Part shown: positions 35,030-45,890 of the stretch, piece by piece
Layout of the letters: the number at the start of each line of letters is the position of its first letter
Numbering within the stretch: the first letter of the stretch is position 1
Origin: Populus alba
Lineage: Eukaryota > Streptophyta > Magnoliopsida > Malpighiales > Salicaceae
Direction: 5' to 3'
DNA: 64,000 bases
NCBI RefSeq assembly: GCF_005239225.2
Contig: NC_133295.1
Span: 1,240,001-1,304,000, forward strand
The notes under the pieces: generated by a model
Database searches by the model: none
Told to the model about the DNA's origin: nothing
The model's input: only the letters and a program-made list of their open reading frames with translations
Translations under genes and position numbers: made by a program

Positions 35030-35480
35030 ATGTAATTTCCAAGAAAACATCGGAAGAAAACTTGTTAATAATTTACACTCGTAGTTTACTCACAGCTGAA
35101 GCAAGGGGGCATGCAGAGTTAAAGAGTCATCCTCACCTTCTTATGTCCACTTCAATCCAGTCTCCAGTCAACACGATTCTGGCAATAGCTTTATTGAACA
35201 GTTGCTAGAAAACTGACAAACAATGGAGAATTAATGGAGTTTGAAGGGAGAACCAATCTTCATTTGGTCTGTCCTTGACCTCCAAGTCTTCGGAACTGAA
35301 GGTTCACTTGCAAATATTTCCACACAAGAGTGAGCGTTGGAAACACGGCAGTACTAATTTCCAAAAATTGACATTTTGGCAGCAAGTCTTTGAGCTAACA
35401 GATACAGTTCCTGCTCTAATTAGAACTTCCTTTGCAGCTTGTCCGATGGCAACTGTCTCGGGGACATCAATCTATCCCGC
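35030..35480. repeat. Receptor-gene flank repeat, copy c
   Basis: It corresponds to copy b (32985-33500), and its left part also matches copy a. A 124-codon plus-strand open frame from 35275 into the D fragment has no domain and runs across a repeat boundary, so I do not call it a gene. Confidence 0.7.
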
Positions 35481-35624
35481 TATCATTCCTTGCTGGCTTA
35501 TAAACTTTGTCACATGTATGCGGCAGCGCGGTGATCGTCCACCTTCAAGGAAAAAAAAAATGAAATATGAAATTATTCCTGGCAAATGTAGAGAGACAAG
35601 GAATTCTTGTCTCTTATCAGTAAA

Positions 35625-37335
35625 ATATGGATTGGGAGTTGCCACCTAGTATTTTGGTCACTAGGAACCCTAACTGGTCTCAGAGATCGGGTATGGAGAC
35701 TGGTTGCGTAAAGGAAAGGTATTAGCACCCCAACTATGCCCTACCTAAGGTAAGCTGCATTGTTTTGTTTGATAAAATCTAAAGTCTTGTTGTAGTTTCT
35801 AATTGCCGGTCCGTTTACGGTTTAAGAAAAGTCATTCTCTGTAAGGAGATCCTTATCTTATCGGATAAAAACCTAACTATTCTAAGTCGTCAAAAGAAAA
35901 TGTCTTTTTAATATCGGGAATACGTTTTACATATAAATTCATAATCCCTAATACTAAAATCAAACAAAATAAAATTTTTCTTGTTTTTGAAATTTTGGCC
36001 AATGTTCTCTTAACTTTAATAAACTAGTTATTAAAGCCAAAATGTATGCTAAAACATTGTTTTTTGGTGTATGAAAAACACAATATGATTTTTTAGCTTT
36101 TGAGACACTTGGCCGTATGCAAAAAAATATTTTTCTCTCTTTTTTCAAAATTTTTTGTATTTTTGGAAGTTTTGATGAAAACCAGGTATTTTAATACCGG
36201 ATTTGAATTTTTATAACAAAAAATACTGCCCGATATTAATCAAAATGACATAAAAACTACACGGAAAAATTATAAAATACGGAAACAAATATTTTTGATT
36301 TTTTCTCTCTTGAAATGGGCCCGGTCAGGCCCAAATACATGGGCTGGGCCAAACCTGGTCCAACTCTAAGCCCAACCCACATTAGTTGGTTACTGTGCAT
36401 GAGCATAGTAACCAACTTCTCCTGTGCACGTCTTGCATGGCGTGGGAAAAAAATAAAGGCAAAATAAAAGGGTGGGGGGTTTACCTGGAGAAGCCTCAGT
36501 CGTCCAGCGGTGGCTGGTGGTGGCGCGGTGGTTCTAGCAGTGGTCCTCCTTCTTCCCTTCTCTACGGTATGCTTTGTTTCTTTTTCTTTCCTTTTCTTCT
36601 CCTCTTCTCCCTCTTCTCTATTCTATTTTCTGTTCTCTCTTCTCCCCTCTCTCACTCTCGATCTGTTCTCTAATTCGGTCTTCCCTTCTCTCTCTTTCTC
36701 CCTCCCTCGGTCTCTTTTTTTCGTCCTCCTCCCCTGTTTTTATAGCCAAATACAAGGGGGACGTGGCTGGGGCGGCCACTGTGTTGCCGCCCCTCCATTG
36801 CCCGTCCAATATATGGAAAGCTTTTGGGCAAGTAGGTGTCCTTGGTCGGCGTCTTTTTGAGAAAAAGCAGGAAGGGATGTCGGTGAAAATGGGGAAGAAA
36901 AATCTTCTTCTTCCCCTGCATCGCGCGTCCTGGGGAAGAAGAAGACCCACAGTGCCATCAAAACGGCACCGTTTCGGGCTTCTCTCTTCTTTTTTTTTGG
37001 TGAACAGTATATGAAACGCGCCGTTTTTTCCAAAACGCGTCGTTTCATTTAAATGGATTTTGGCGCCAAATGCGCTAGATTCAAAATTAGGCCTTCAATT
37101 TGCGCGCGTTTTGCATTTTAGTCCTTGGTTTCGGATTTCTTCAATTAAGTCCCTAATTGGCCATCAAACTTCAATATTTATGCAATTAAGCCCCTTATTT
37201 GACCAAATTAACTTTTCAAAATTATAATTTGACCCCATAACTTTAATTTCTTCCAATTAAAGCCCAAATTAACTCAAAAATCAATTTTTCTTGCAATTAA
37301 AACCTCTAATAAAATATAATTGAGTCCATAAACTT
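35625..37335 (-). repeat. Truncated inverted LTR, family D (Ogre-like)
   Basis: In the minus direction it carries, in order, AAGTC/AATTTGG-rich U3 text, AACGG words (about 36963-37045), a TATA box (36737-36744), a CCAG/GTAAAC donor-like site (36484), an inverted repeat with 11-bp arms (36384-36417), GGGCC-rich text, and the U5 segment with ACTAGGTGGCAACTCC near 35640. Both LTR ends are missing and no internal region is attached. It resembles LTR A most. It sits in the duplicated receptor-gene flank. Confidence 0.8.
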
Positions 37336-37975
37336 TTTGTTGAGATCTTTCTTTGTAGCTAGTCCAGCGTTAACTAAGTGTTATTTACTTCAACACATCA
37401 AAATGTTATTTGATTTTCAAAAACATATTAGGAACATGAGAATATTGAAATTTTTTTTAAAAATAAATTTAAAAAAAACACAAAAATATTATTTTGATAT
37501 ATATATTTTCAAACAAAAAAGCATTTTCAAAAACATGATAATATTGATTTCCTAAATGGATTAAATAGTGTTTTAGGGTTTGCTAATTTTTATTAAATTA
37601 ACCAATCCTTTTAGTATTAAAAGTAATTAAATAGTTATTTCACTGATTTTAATCATGCTTATTTTAGTAGTACTTTTTTTAAAAAAAAAAAACAATACTT
37701 CTCTTTCTTATCAATCTTTCAATTTATATACTTTGATTTTTCTTATTTCCTTATTCTATTTTAAATAAAAAAATAACTTTTACATTATATAAACAAATAA
37801 TTAAAAAATATGTATGCAATAAAAAATAAAGATTGTAAACCTTTTACCAGGATGGTTTAATGAGTATTTATAGCTTCTAAACCTTATCATTTTGCTGGAG
37901 TGAATGACCTAAAGAGTCATTTCTTTCTTATATCAATAATAAAGGATAAATAATTCTTACATAACTGTTGTAACC
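37336..37975. other. AT-rich spacer, partly a duplicate of 32340-32555
   Basis: The segment 37550-37760 matches 32340-32555 (GATTAAATAGTGTTTTAG, CCAATCCTTTTAGT or AATCCTTTTAGT, ATATACTTTGATTTTTC). It lacks the SINE present next to the other copy. No gene is seen. Confidence 0.6.
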
Positions 37976-40583
37976 CATTTTTGGGTCCCCGCAATAAAAT
38001 AAAATAAATAGCCAAAGAAGGTTAGAAAAATGACAAGAGGCAGAAGCGCTCGGAAAATGGTCAGAAAATTGGTCAAGGAGTATAAAGATACAAAGATTGG
38101 ATTTTTGACAAAATATTCTTGAAGGATGAGAACCCTATTGAGAAGAAAATTTTGAATTTTTGAGGAGAGAAGCCCAAATTTGGATGTTTATGGGTTTAAT
38201 TGTTTTTTTATTGGATTTATAGGGGATTTGATTGCAAGAAAATTGATTTTTTAAGTCAATTTGGGCTTTAAATTGAAGAAATTAAAGTCCTGGGGCCAAA
38301 TTATGATTTTTAGGAATTTATTAAGTCAAATCAGGGGCTTAATTGCATAAAATATTGAAGTTTAATGGCCAATTAGGGGTTTAATTGTGAAAATCCGAAA
38401 CCAGGGACCAATTTGGAAAAGGCGCAAAGATAGGGGGGCTGTTTGGAGTTGATTGAGGGGCCTAATTGAAGAAAATTGGAAGTTTATTGATCAATTGAGG
38501 GCTAAATTGCATAATTTTAGAGGCCAAGGACCAAAGTGGAAAAGGCGGCCAAACTTGGCGGACAAGACCGAAATTGTCAGGGACGCAATTGAAAGGAACA
38601 AAAAAATAATTGGGGACTGATGTGAACGTTGGCGCATTTTCTGGCGCCAAAATTTAAATGAAACGGCGCGTTTTCTCCAAAACGACACCGTTTCATGCGT
38701 TTAAAAAAAAAAAAAAAAAAAAAGACCAAACGGTGCCGTTTTGAACGGCACTGTTTCTCTTCTTCTTCCCCCCCGCAGGCGTAGCAGAGGAGAGGAAAAC
38801 CGGGGTTTTTGTCCCCGCCTCTCTCCTCACGTGCCATGGCCCGACGCCCCACACTTTGGGACCCCCGAAGCCGAAGCCGCTGGCCGACCACCCGCCGCGC
38901 CACCGAACCCGAGAGAAGCACCTTGGCAGCGGCGCCTGCCGACCAGCACGCCTTGTTCCCCCATGCATGCCCCGATATTGCCTATAAATAGAGAAGAAGC
39001 AGAGTGAGAAGGAGAGGGAGGAGGACCGATGGAGTGACCCGAAAAAAAAAAAAAAAAAACCGAGACAGTTGAGAGAGAGAGGAAGAGAGAGAAAAACACC
39101 ATAACAGAGGAGAGAGTTACCAAAAAAACCCAAGAAAACCGAAAGCAAAGGGAAGGTTTGAAACCAGGAGGGAAGTGAGAAAACCGAAACCAAGCAAACG
39201 AACCGAGAGGACGTCGCCGGACCACTTGGAATTCGCCGTGAGGAGTCGACAGGAGTAGGTCACTGCCACCGCCTCCACCGCAGCACCGCCAGCAAGCCAT
39301 CGTCTCCGCCGCGCCAGGTACGCCTCCTCCCCTGCACATTTTTTTTCTTGTTTTATTTCTTGCCCCCTGCATGCAGAATCGTTTCTGCATGCAGGAGGCA
39401 CGGGGGGGAAAATAATTCCCCCCCCGTTCATTTCTTTTTTTCTTTTGGGCCAGACAGGGTCTGGCCCAATGATATGGGTCTGGGCCGGTCTGGCCCAGAT
39501 TGCGGGTCTGGGCCGGTCTGGCCCAGAAGACAAGACACTGTTGGGCCGAGTCCGGCCCAACGTCTTTTGGGGCTGGAGTCCGGCCCAATTAATTGGGCCG
39601 GGCCCAGCCCATTTAATATATTAATATATTATTATATTATTATATTATGCATGTGTGTATATATTTCTTTTTCTTTTTCAAAAAAAAAAAATAAAAAAAA
39701 ATAGAAAAAAATTCTGAAAAGTAAAAAAAAAAAATATTGTTGTTCTTGGTATATATTGATTTGCATTTTTTACTATGGGGATATAATTTCAGTATATAAA
39801 AAAACACCTGTTTTCGTAAAAAAAAAAAAAAGAGTTTATAAAAAAAAAATGTTTTTTGTTTTTCATGCATACGGCCAATACACTAGCATGTTTTGAATGT
39901 TCCTTTTATATATAAAAAAAAAATATTGGAAGTTTTGAAAATGTGTTTTCGCATAGATTTCTTAAACACAAAATCATTTTCTTGCATTTGTGGATTTTAC
40001 AACCCGTTTGTAAAACTCCAAAGGGTATTGGCCAATATTCCAAAAAACTATAAAAATCTTATTTTGGGAGGAGAAGTTGTGATTATTGTTCACCGCTAAT
40101 GTTTGGATGAAGAAATCCTTAAAAGGACGAACATCCAAAATATTATCGGGAGTAATAAATCAACGCACAGGTTTGAAAGAAGCTTTGGCTGCGATCGAGA
40201 ATATTTCAAAATTAAAATTTTTTTTCCACGGTTTACGAGCCGTGAAAAGTAATTTTTTTTTTTTTTAGAAATTGTGAAATTTTCTTCGTTCTTTTTATTC
40301 TCTTTTCCTTGCGATTTACGAGTTGACGGGATTAGAAAACACCAACACCATAGACTATAGAGCAAACCAAACACCAAGCAGCTTACCTTAGGTAGGGCGT
40401 ATTAGGGGTGCTAGTACCTTCCCTTTACGCAACCCGTCCCTTGCTTTAGAATCTCTGAAAGACCAGTTAGGGTTCCTAGTGACCAAATACTAGGTGGCGA
40501 CTCCAAAGAACCAAATCCTTAGAACACAACGAAAATCGCCAGCCGATGTCGTGCCTTTATAAAATTTTTTTTGGGGTGTGACA
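37976..40583 (+). repeat. LTR, family A (5' LTR of A2)
   Basis: 2608 bp, nearly identical to 6274-8881. The TATA box is at 38983-38991, the donor-like site at 39318 and the inverted repeat at 39367-39394. It is followed by GAA and the PBS. Confidence 0.93.
38983..38991 (+). promoter_or_regulatory. LTR A TATA box (A2)
   Basis: TATAAATAG, as in the A1 LTR. Transcription of A2 would start about 30 bp downstream. Confidence 0.75.
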
Positions 40584-40586
40584 GAA

Positions 40587-40604
40587 TGGCGACTCCACTG
40601 GGGA
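40587..40604 (+). promoter_or_regulatory. Primer binding site (A2)
   Basis: TGGCGACTCCACTGGGGA, three bases after the LTR and identical to the PBS of B and C. It is probably complementary to tRNA-Arg. Confidence 0.9.
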
Positions 40605-41109
40605 TGTTAGGACTAAGCTTGATTTGTTTGTTTGTTTATGTTATATGTTATTGGTTTTTGTTTTCTTATGATGTTTTGTTTAAAAGCTTTAGCATATATC
40701 TTTACATTCTATCATACATGCCATAGTCATGCATCACTTTATTATTATTATTATGTTTTGGAGGGCACACACATGTAACTCTAAGTTTAAGTGGGGGACT
40801 AGCAGCTTGCCTTATGACTTGAGTCAAGGCTTAAGTTTGTGTAAACCCCAACTCTTTGCTGAGTGTTTAGACTGATAGTGATTGGTACACGTGCCATCCC
40901 ACTATCTGCTGGACCTCCATATCGCCTTTACGAGGGTGATCACTGGAACAGCAAGAGACCCTTTTTTAGAGACCTAGTAGTAAACCTACCCTATGTCTCA
41001 CGTAAAAGAACTAGAACCTATCCTTAGGGTGTATGTTCCGATATAAATCTTTTGCATCGAAACAAGACTAACCCCCCATGCATTTTGAATTGCAGGATTT
41101 GTGAACGAA
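40605..41109 (+). other. A2 leader with a candidate splice acceptor
   Basis: Noncoding. It shares phrases with the B leader (GACTAAGCTT, TGCCTTATGACTT, GAGTGTTTA). It ends TTTGAATTGCAG/GATTTGTGA just before the ATG; B has CTGAACCTTTCAG/GATTGTTGA at the same place. Confidence 0.65.
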
Positions 41110-43210
41110 ATGACCATCACCAAATCTTCCATAGAGTATGGAAAGAATTCTGAACTGTCACAATTGATTGAAGGAGACTGCCTTAGAAGCGATGCTAAGA
41201 AGATGTCGCCAATCAAGAACCTGAATTGCATATTGAATGAGGTGAACAAGTTAACGACTCATTTTCAGAATGTGGATAAAGATGCATTTTTTAGGAAATA
41301 CGGACGTTTGATGGAAATCGCAAAGGTAGAAGTTTTAAGCCCAGCTGTGCGAGCCTTAGTTCATTTTTGGGATCCAGAATACCGATGTTTCTCCTTTGGA
41401 AGCGTAGACTTGTGCCCCACGATTGAGGAATATGGATTGTTGACCGAGTTTCCGAATGACCTGTATCGGATTTATTCTCCTTTGAGATCCGACAAGATCA
41501 TCCCTGAGCTGTCAAAACTGCTCAGAATCTCCAACTTGGAAAAGTTTCTGGAAAAGAATGGCACCGGTTTGAAATGGAGGATGCTAGAGTTGGAAAAGGA
41601 GTCAGAAGTAGAAAAAGAGAGATTGATTGCCTTAGGTATATTTGGCCTTGTGTTGTTCCCAAGTCAGACTGGTTTAGTAAGCTTGGAGGCAGCCGCTGCT
41701 TATGTGGAGTATGAGAACACACAGATCAATCTAGTGGTTGCTATCTTAGCCGAAACATTTTTGACACTTAACCATTGTAGAAAAGCTGGAAAAGGAGCAA
41801 TGAGATGCTGCACGCAACTGTTGTATATTTGGATGGTGAGCCATATCGAAACAAAGAAACCTGTCTTCAATAATTTTTGGTGGTTCACTCAAAAACCCCT
41901 AAAGATTGTGGAAGAAGAAGAATGGGGAGATCTAGACAACCAGGGTTGGGTTGATAAATTGGAAGGATTACCTAATAGCGATTTTAAATGGAGAGCACCA
42001 TGGGTAACAACAACGAAGGTCCTAATGAGTTGTGGACAAAGGCATTGGGTACCATTGGTGGGGATTACGGGTTATGTGAGTTATGCTCCGACTTTAGTGG
42101 TAAGACAATTCGGGGGCATACAGTTTGTTCCCAGCACTATGGGAATTGCTCAATTCTTTGGTCTGTTCAAAGATCCCATGGCAAAAGAAGTTTTGGAGAT
42201 CATCAAACAAGATTGGAAGCATCTAGTGTTGGTGGAAATAGAAGGTTTGAGAGATCCAAATGTGAGCGAAGGATATGTAAAATGGAGAGCCTCAGCTGCT
42301 TCAGCCATGCTATAGAGGAGCCTATTAAGGGAAAAGAGGTTAATATTGAAGATGATTTAGCTGCTTCAGCCATGCCTCGTGTAGAAGTCAAATCTCCTCA
42401 AACCATAGAGGAACCCCTCAAAAGAAAGAGGGTTAACGGTGAATTGAGAAGGCAAGTGGACAAACTAAGAATAGAGTTGAGCAAGAGCAGAAAGGACAAG
42501 GCGACGTTGGAAGGAATGATGCTAGAAGAGGATAAAAGGAGAACATTTCTAGATGAGCAAATACAGTCTAGAGATGCGAAAATAACCAAGCTTGAGTTAA
42601 AGTTGGTTGAGGAGAAGATTGCTAGGGAAAGGAGTGAGAAGGAGCTTAAAGGGTTGAGTTTGGATTGGATGCAAAGTTGTTCTGAACTTGAAGCAATGGA
42701 GATGGACTTTAGCGATTGCCAAGAAAGTGCAAAATATTACCAAGAAAAATTTGTGCAAGTGCAATTCGAACTAATGGATAGGATTAGGAGGTATAAGGAT
42801 TTGAATAAGAAATATATAGAGTTGGAAAGCAAAAGGGGAGGGTTCGAGGATGATAAAGCGGAGTTAGCAGCCAAGAGGAGTGAGATAAAAGTTGCAAGGA
42901 TAAAGCTCGACAAAGAACGCGAAAAGTCGAAATATTTGGACGAGAAGCTAGTAGCAACGGAAAAGCACAAGGATCGAATCGACGCCAACAACATTGCTTT
43001 GAACAGAACAAACATGTTGCTCATAGAAAAAATGACCAAAACCGATGAGCAAATGGATGAAGCTGCTGCACATGCTCGAATTATTAGAATCAATGCACGG
43101 AATGTGGGAGGAGACATCATTCGCTATCGCCGAAGCCTAGCCGAAACCGATGCCTTTTTAGGGAAGATTGAGAACCGCGGCTTTGCTTTCTTACCTTTGG
43201 CTAAGGAGTT
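41110..43210 (+). pseudogene. ORF1 of the Ogre-like element A2, frameshifted and truncated
   Basis: The ATG at 41110 is homologous to the ORF1 start of B (45891). The N-terminal 400 residues form a globular domain with VRALVHFWDPEYRCFSFG, TIEEYG, LAETFLTLNHCRKAGKGAM and FGGIQFVP. These resemble the plant-mobile-domain-like family (DUF7745 type) often linked to transposons; the function is unknown. The first frame stops at 42313-42315. A second frame, entered near 42300, carries a roughly 290-residue coiled coil rich in Glu, Lys, Arg and Leu. A repeated word GCTGCTTCAGCCATGC at about 42294 and 42360 marks the frameshift region. The ORF is cut at 43210 by the B LTR, near its expected end (NRGFAF matches NRGVSF at the C-terminus in B). 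Confidence 0.82.
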
Positions 43211-43907
43211 TGTCATAACCCAATTCTGGGTTATTCCCCCAGAATAAACTCCCCCCAAAATAAAAAAAATATAAAAATAATAAAGGCTGGCAACGTGAAG
43301 AAAGTATGCTGGGAAATCAGATTGCAATTTTTGGAGGAGATTCAAGATCTATTGGTGCCCCATTGTGCCCAAAATTGGAGAAAGAAATGCAAATTCAAGG
43401 TTAAATTAAATGATTATTGGACGAATTCGCATGAAAATTAAGTCCAAGGACATAATTAAATTTTTAATAGGCCAATTTGATCTAATCATGGGCCAAATTG
43501 AATTTTAATTATGTTTAAGAATTAATTTGGGTCCAATTGAAGGATTTAATTAAGTGCAAGGACTTAATTATACTTTAAATGGGTCAAATTAATTTTATTT
43601 GGGGCTTAATTGGTGAAAAATTAAGTTTGGGAGCTTAATTTGGGCTTAATTGAGAAGATTGAAATTTTAAGAGACCAAATTTGATTTTTACCAAGTTAAT
43701 TGATTGAAATCAGGGGCCAAATTGCAAGAAAATTGAAGTGTTGGGGACAATTAGGGGTTAAATTGACAAAATCCAAAGACAAGGACCAATCTGCAAAAGG
43801 CCCCAAACTATAGGGGTCTAATTGACAAAATCCGGGGGTCAAATTGAAAGAAATTGAAAGCTGGAAGGCTAAATCGAAAATCAGCAAAAATCCCTAATTT
43901 TTATCCC

Positions 43908-43921
43908 AAACGGCGCCGTTT
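43908..43921 (+). promoter_or_regulatory. Palindrome AAACGGCGCCGTTT in LTR B U3
   Basis: A perfect 14-bp palindrome with the AACGG word on both strands. It also occurs in the 3' LTR at 58467-58480, and LTRs A and D have related AACGG clusters at the same relative position. Confidence 0.65.
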
Positions 43922-43938
43922 TTGTGTTGAGGGAAGGG

Positions 43939-43960
43939 ACCAGGCGACGCGTCGCCTGGT
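43939..43960 (+). repeat. Perfect 22-bp palindrome in LTR B
   Basis: The half-site ACCAGGCGACG is followed immediately by its reverse complement CGTCGCCTGGT. It is identical in the 3' LTR (58498-58519). It has no loop, so it is better suited as a dimeric protein site or DNA cruciform than as an RNA hairpin. Confidence 0.7.
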
Positions 43961-44291
43961 TACTGTTCATCTTCTTCCTCACAAAGCTGCCCGAGTGGCT
44001 GCTTTCCAGGCGCGTTTTCTCACTCGTCTGGCCCCCAAATCCGACAAGGCGTGCACCAACATGTTCCCCTGAAACATCTTTATCTTGTAGAGTGGTCTGG
44101 TCGGGTCGAAAAACTTGGAAACAGCTCCGTTTATTGGCCCAAAGTGGCACCCTCGGGCTGTCTGCAGCCTTGGATTGCCAAATTTGGCAGTTCGAGGTGC
44201 ACACTTTGAACCAACGGCTTGGATTCCTCGAGTCGAATAAAGGGCTGAGAATTTTTCCCCGTTAAATACCAGATTACCCTCTTTCTATCCC

Positions 44292-44300
44292 TATAAATAG
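44292..44300 (+). promoter_or_regulatory. LTR B TATA box
   Basis: TATAAATAG in the context TCCCTATAAATAGGAGCC. It is repeated in the 3' LTR at 58851-58859. Confidence 0.75.
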
Positions 44301-45453
44301 GAGCCAATTTCGTGCTCAGGGGAAGGAAAAAAATTGAAAGCAAAGTTGGAAAAAAATCGGCTTTCCCTGCCCGGTTTTCCTGCAATCAGTCCTCTTCTTT
44401 TTATTTCTCTCCGCCGTGGCCTCTAGCCGCCGCCACTGACCTCGCTACCATCCTTCCCCTGAAACACCGCATCCCATACCTCACCCAGCAACCCCACCGA
44501 AGCCTGCTACATCTCTCTCTCTCTCCCCCTCTCTCCTCTGCACAACGTTTCTCTCTCTCCTCCACCACAATCCCAGCAGCAGCAGCAGAAGCCACCCTTT
44601 CCAGCGGCTTGCACTCCTATCAGCAGCAGCTTGGGTAGCATTTCCCTCCTCAGCCACTCCAACAGCTCCAGCCGTGAGCTTTCCCTCTTCTCTGCAGGAC
44701 CTGCTTCATTCTTCTTCCAGCCGAGACCAGGGCACGCCGCCTGCCTCGCCGCCCCCAGTCACACCGCATCACCAGCCAGGTTGCCCACTCTCTCCACGCC
44801 AGGTAATTCTCTCCTCCCTGCTCTATCATTTTCTTCTTCGTTCTTTGTAGCCGCTGCATGCAGAATTCATTTCTGCATGCAGTGGCTGATTAATTAGCCA
44901 TTTGCTTGGGCCGGGCCAGTTCTGGCCCAGCCCCTAAAAAAAAAGATTTTTTTTAAATCATTTCAAAAAAGTTTTTAAATTTTTTTTTAAAATATTTTTT
45001 TCTACCAAGTTTTGCTTAATATTGGCTTGTATACTTACAATGTAAGATACAAGTTCAGTATTAAAATGCCCGACTTTCTTTGAAATATTTCAAAAAACAA
45101 ACAAAGAAAAAAAAAGGAAAAAAAAAGAAAAAAATGTTTTATTGTATACGGCCAAGTCCTAAAGAATTTTCCAAGCATGTTTTTACGAAAATTCCATTTT
45201 TTCTCATTTTAAAAAAGGTCAAAAGTGGATATCATAACTAATTTATGATCATCCATTAGGGTTTGGCCAAAGCACTGGGGGTGATGTGTCTTCCCCTTGC
45301 ACAACCAGTCCCTTACTCAGACTCTCGCAGACCTTAGGTTCCTAGTGACCATAATACTAGGTGGCGACTCCAACAAACCAAGTAACAAAAATGAAAAATA
45401 AACAAAAAAATCGCCAGCCGATGTCGCGCGGGATTTTTCGACGTGCGACAGAA

Positions 45454-45471
45454 TGGCGACTCCACTGGGGA
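45454..45471 (+). promoter_or_regulatory. Primer binding site (B)
   Basis: TGGCGACTCCACTGGGGA, three bases after the LTR. Confidence 0.9.
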
Positions 45472-45890
45472 CTCTTTGCTTGGTCGGACTAAGCTTTGTT
45501 TGTTTGATTGATTATTTGTTTTGGTCTGTTCAACTTTACTGCTTCAACACTTTTATTTTTTGCTCATACATAAATGCATCAAGTTTAATTCATTCATGCA
45601 TTTTTAATTTTGCAAGAAAACCCAATTCTAGGATAGGAGGGGAGTAGCGGTCTGCCTTATGACTTTCAGTCGGGGTTCAGATTCGTGAAACATCCAACTA
45701 TGAACTGAGTGTTTACTTGGTGATGGAGGTCACATAGTGCCCCAACCATCCCTTGTAAACCCCTATACTGCCTTCACGTGAGGTGGTCACTGGGCAGTTC
45801 ATAGACCTTTTTGAGACCAGTTAGAAAACATATCCCTCATATAATAACCTAGAATTTTTCTGAACCTTTCAGGATTGTTGAGCTAAGACC
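45472..45890 (+). other. B leader with a candidate splice acceptor
   Basis: Noncoding and related to the A2 leader. The acceptor-like CTGAACCTTTCAG ends at 45872, 18 bases before the ORF1 ATG. Confidence 0.65.

Larger units (their letters stand above)
37976..43210 (+). mobile_element. Element A2: 5' part of a family A Ogre-like element, cut by element B
   Basis: LTR A, PBS, leader and nearly all of ORF1 are present. The sequence then changes at 43211 to the 5' LTR of element B. The rest of A2 (gag, pol, 3' LTR) is not found on the far side of B at 60324. The left flank reads ataac. Confidence 0.9.
43211..45450 (+). repeat. LTR, family B (5' LTR)
   Basis: It starts TGTCATAACCC and ends CGACGTGCGACA, 2240 bp. 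Compared with the 3' LTR it lacks 288 bp (59861-60148) and a GGGCC-rich stretch of about 24 bp. It has a TATA box at 44292, a CGCCAG/GTAATT donor-like site at 44803, an inverted repeat at 44854-44882 and a PBS-like word in U5 at 45363-45373. Confidence 0.93.

Noticed and set aside
37976..43210. A2 as the 5' half of the same insertion as A1
   Set aside because: A1 is a 3' half to the left of A2 and A2 a 5' half to its right. They cannot be one element in this order, and their flanking pentamers differ.
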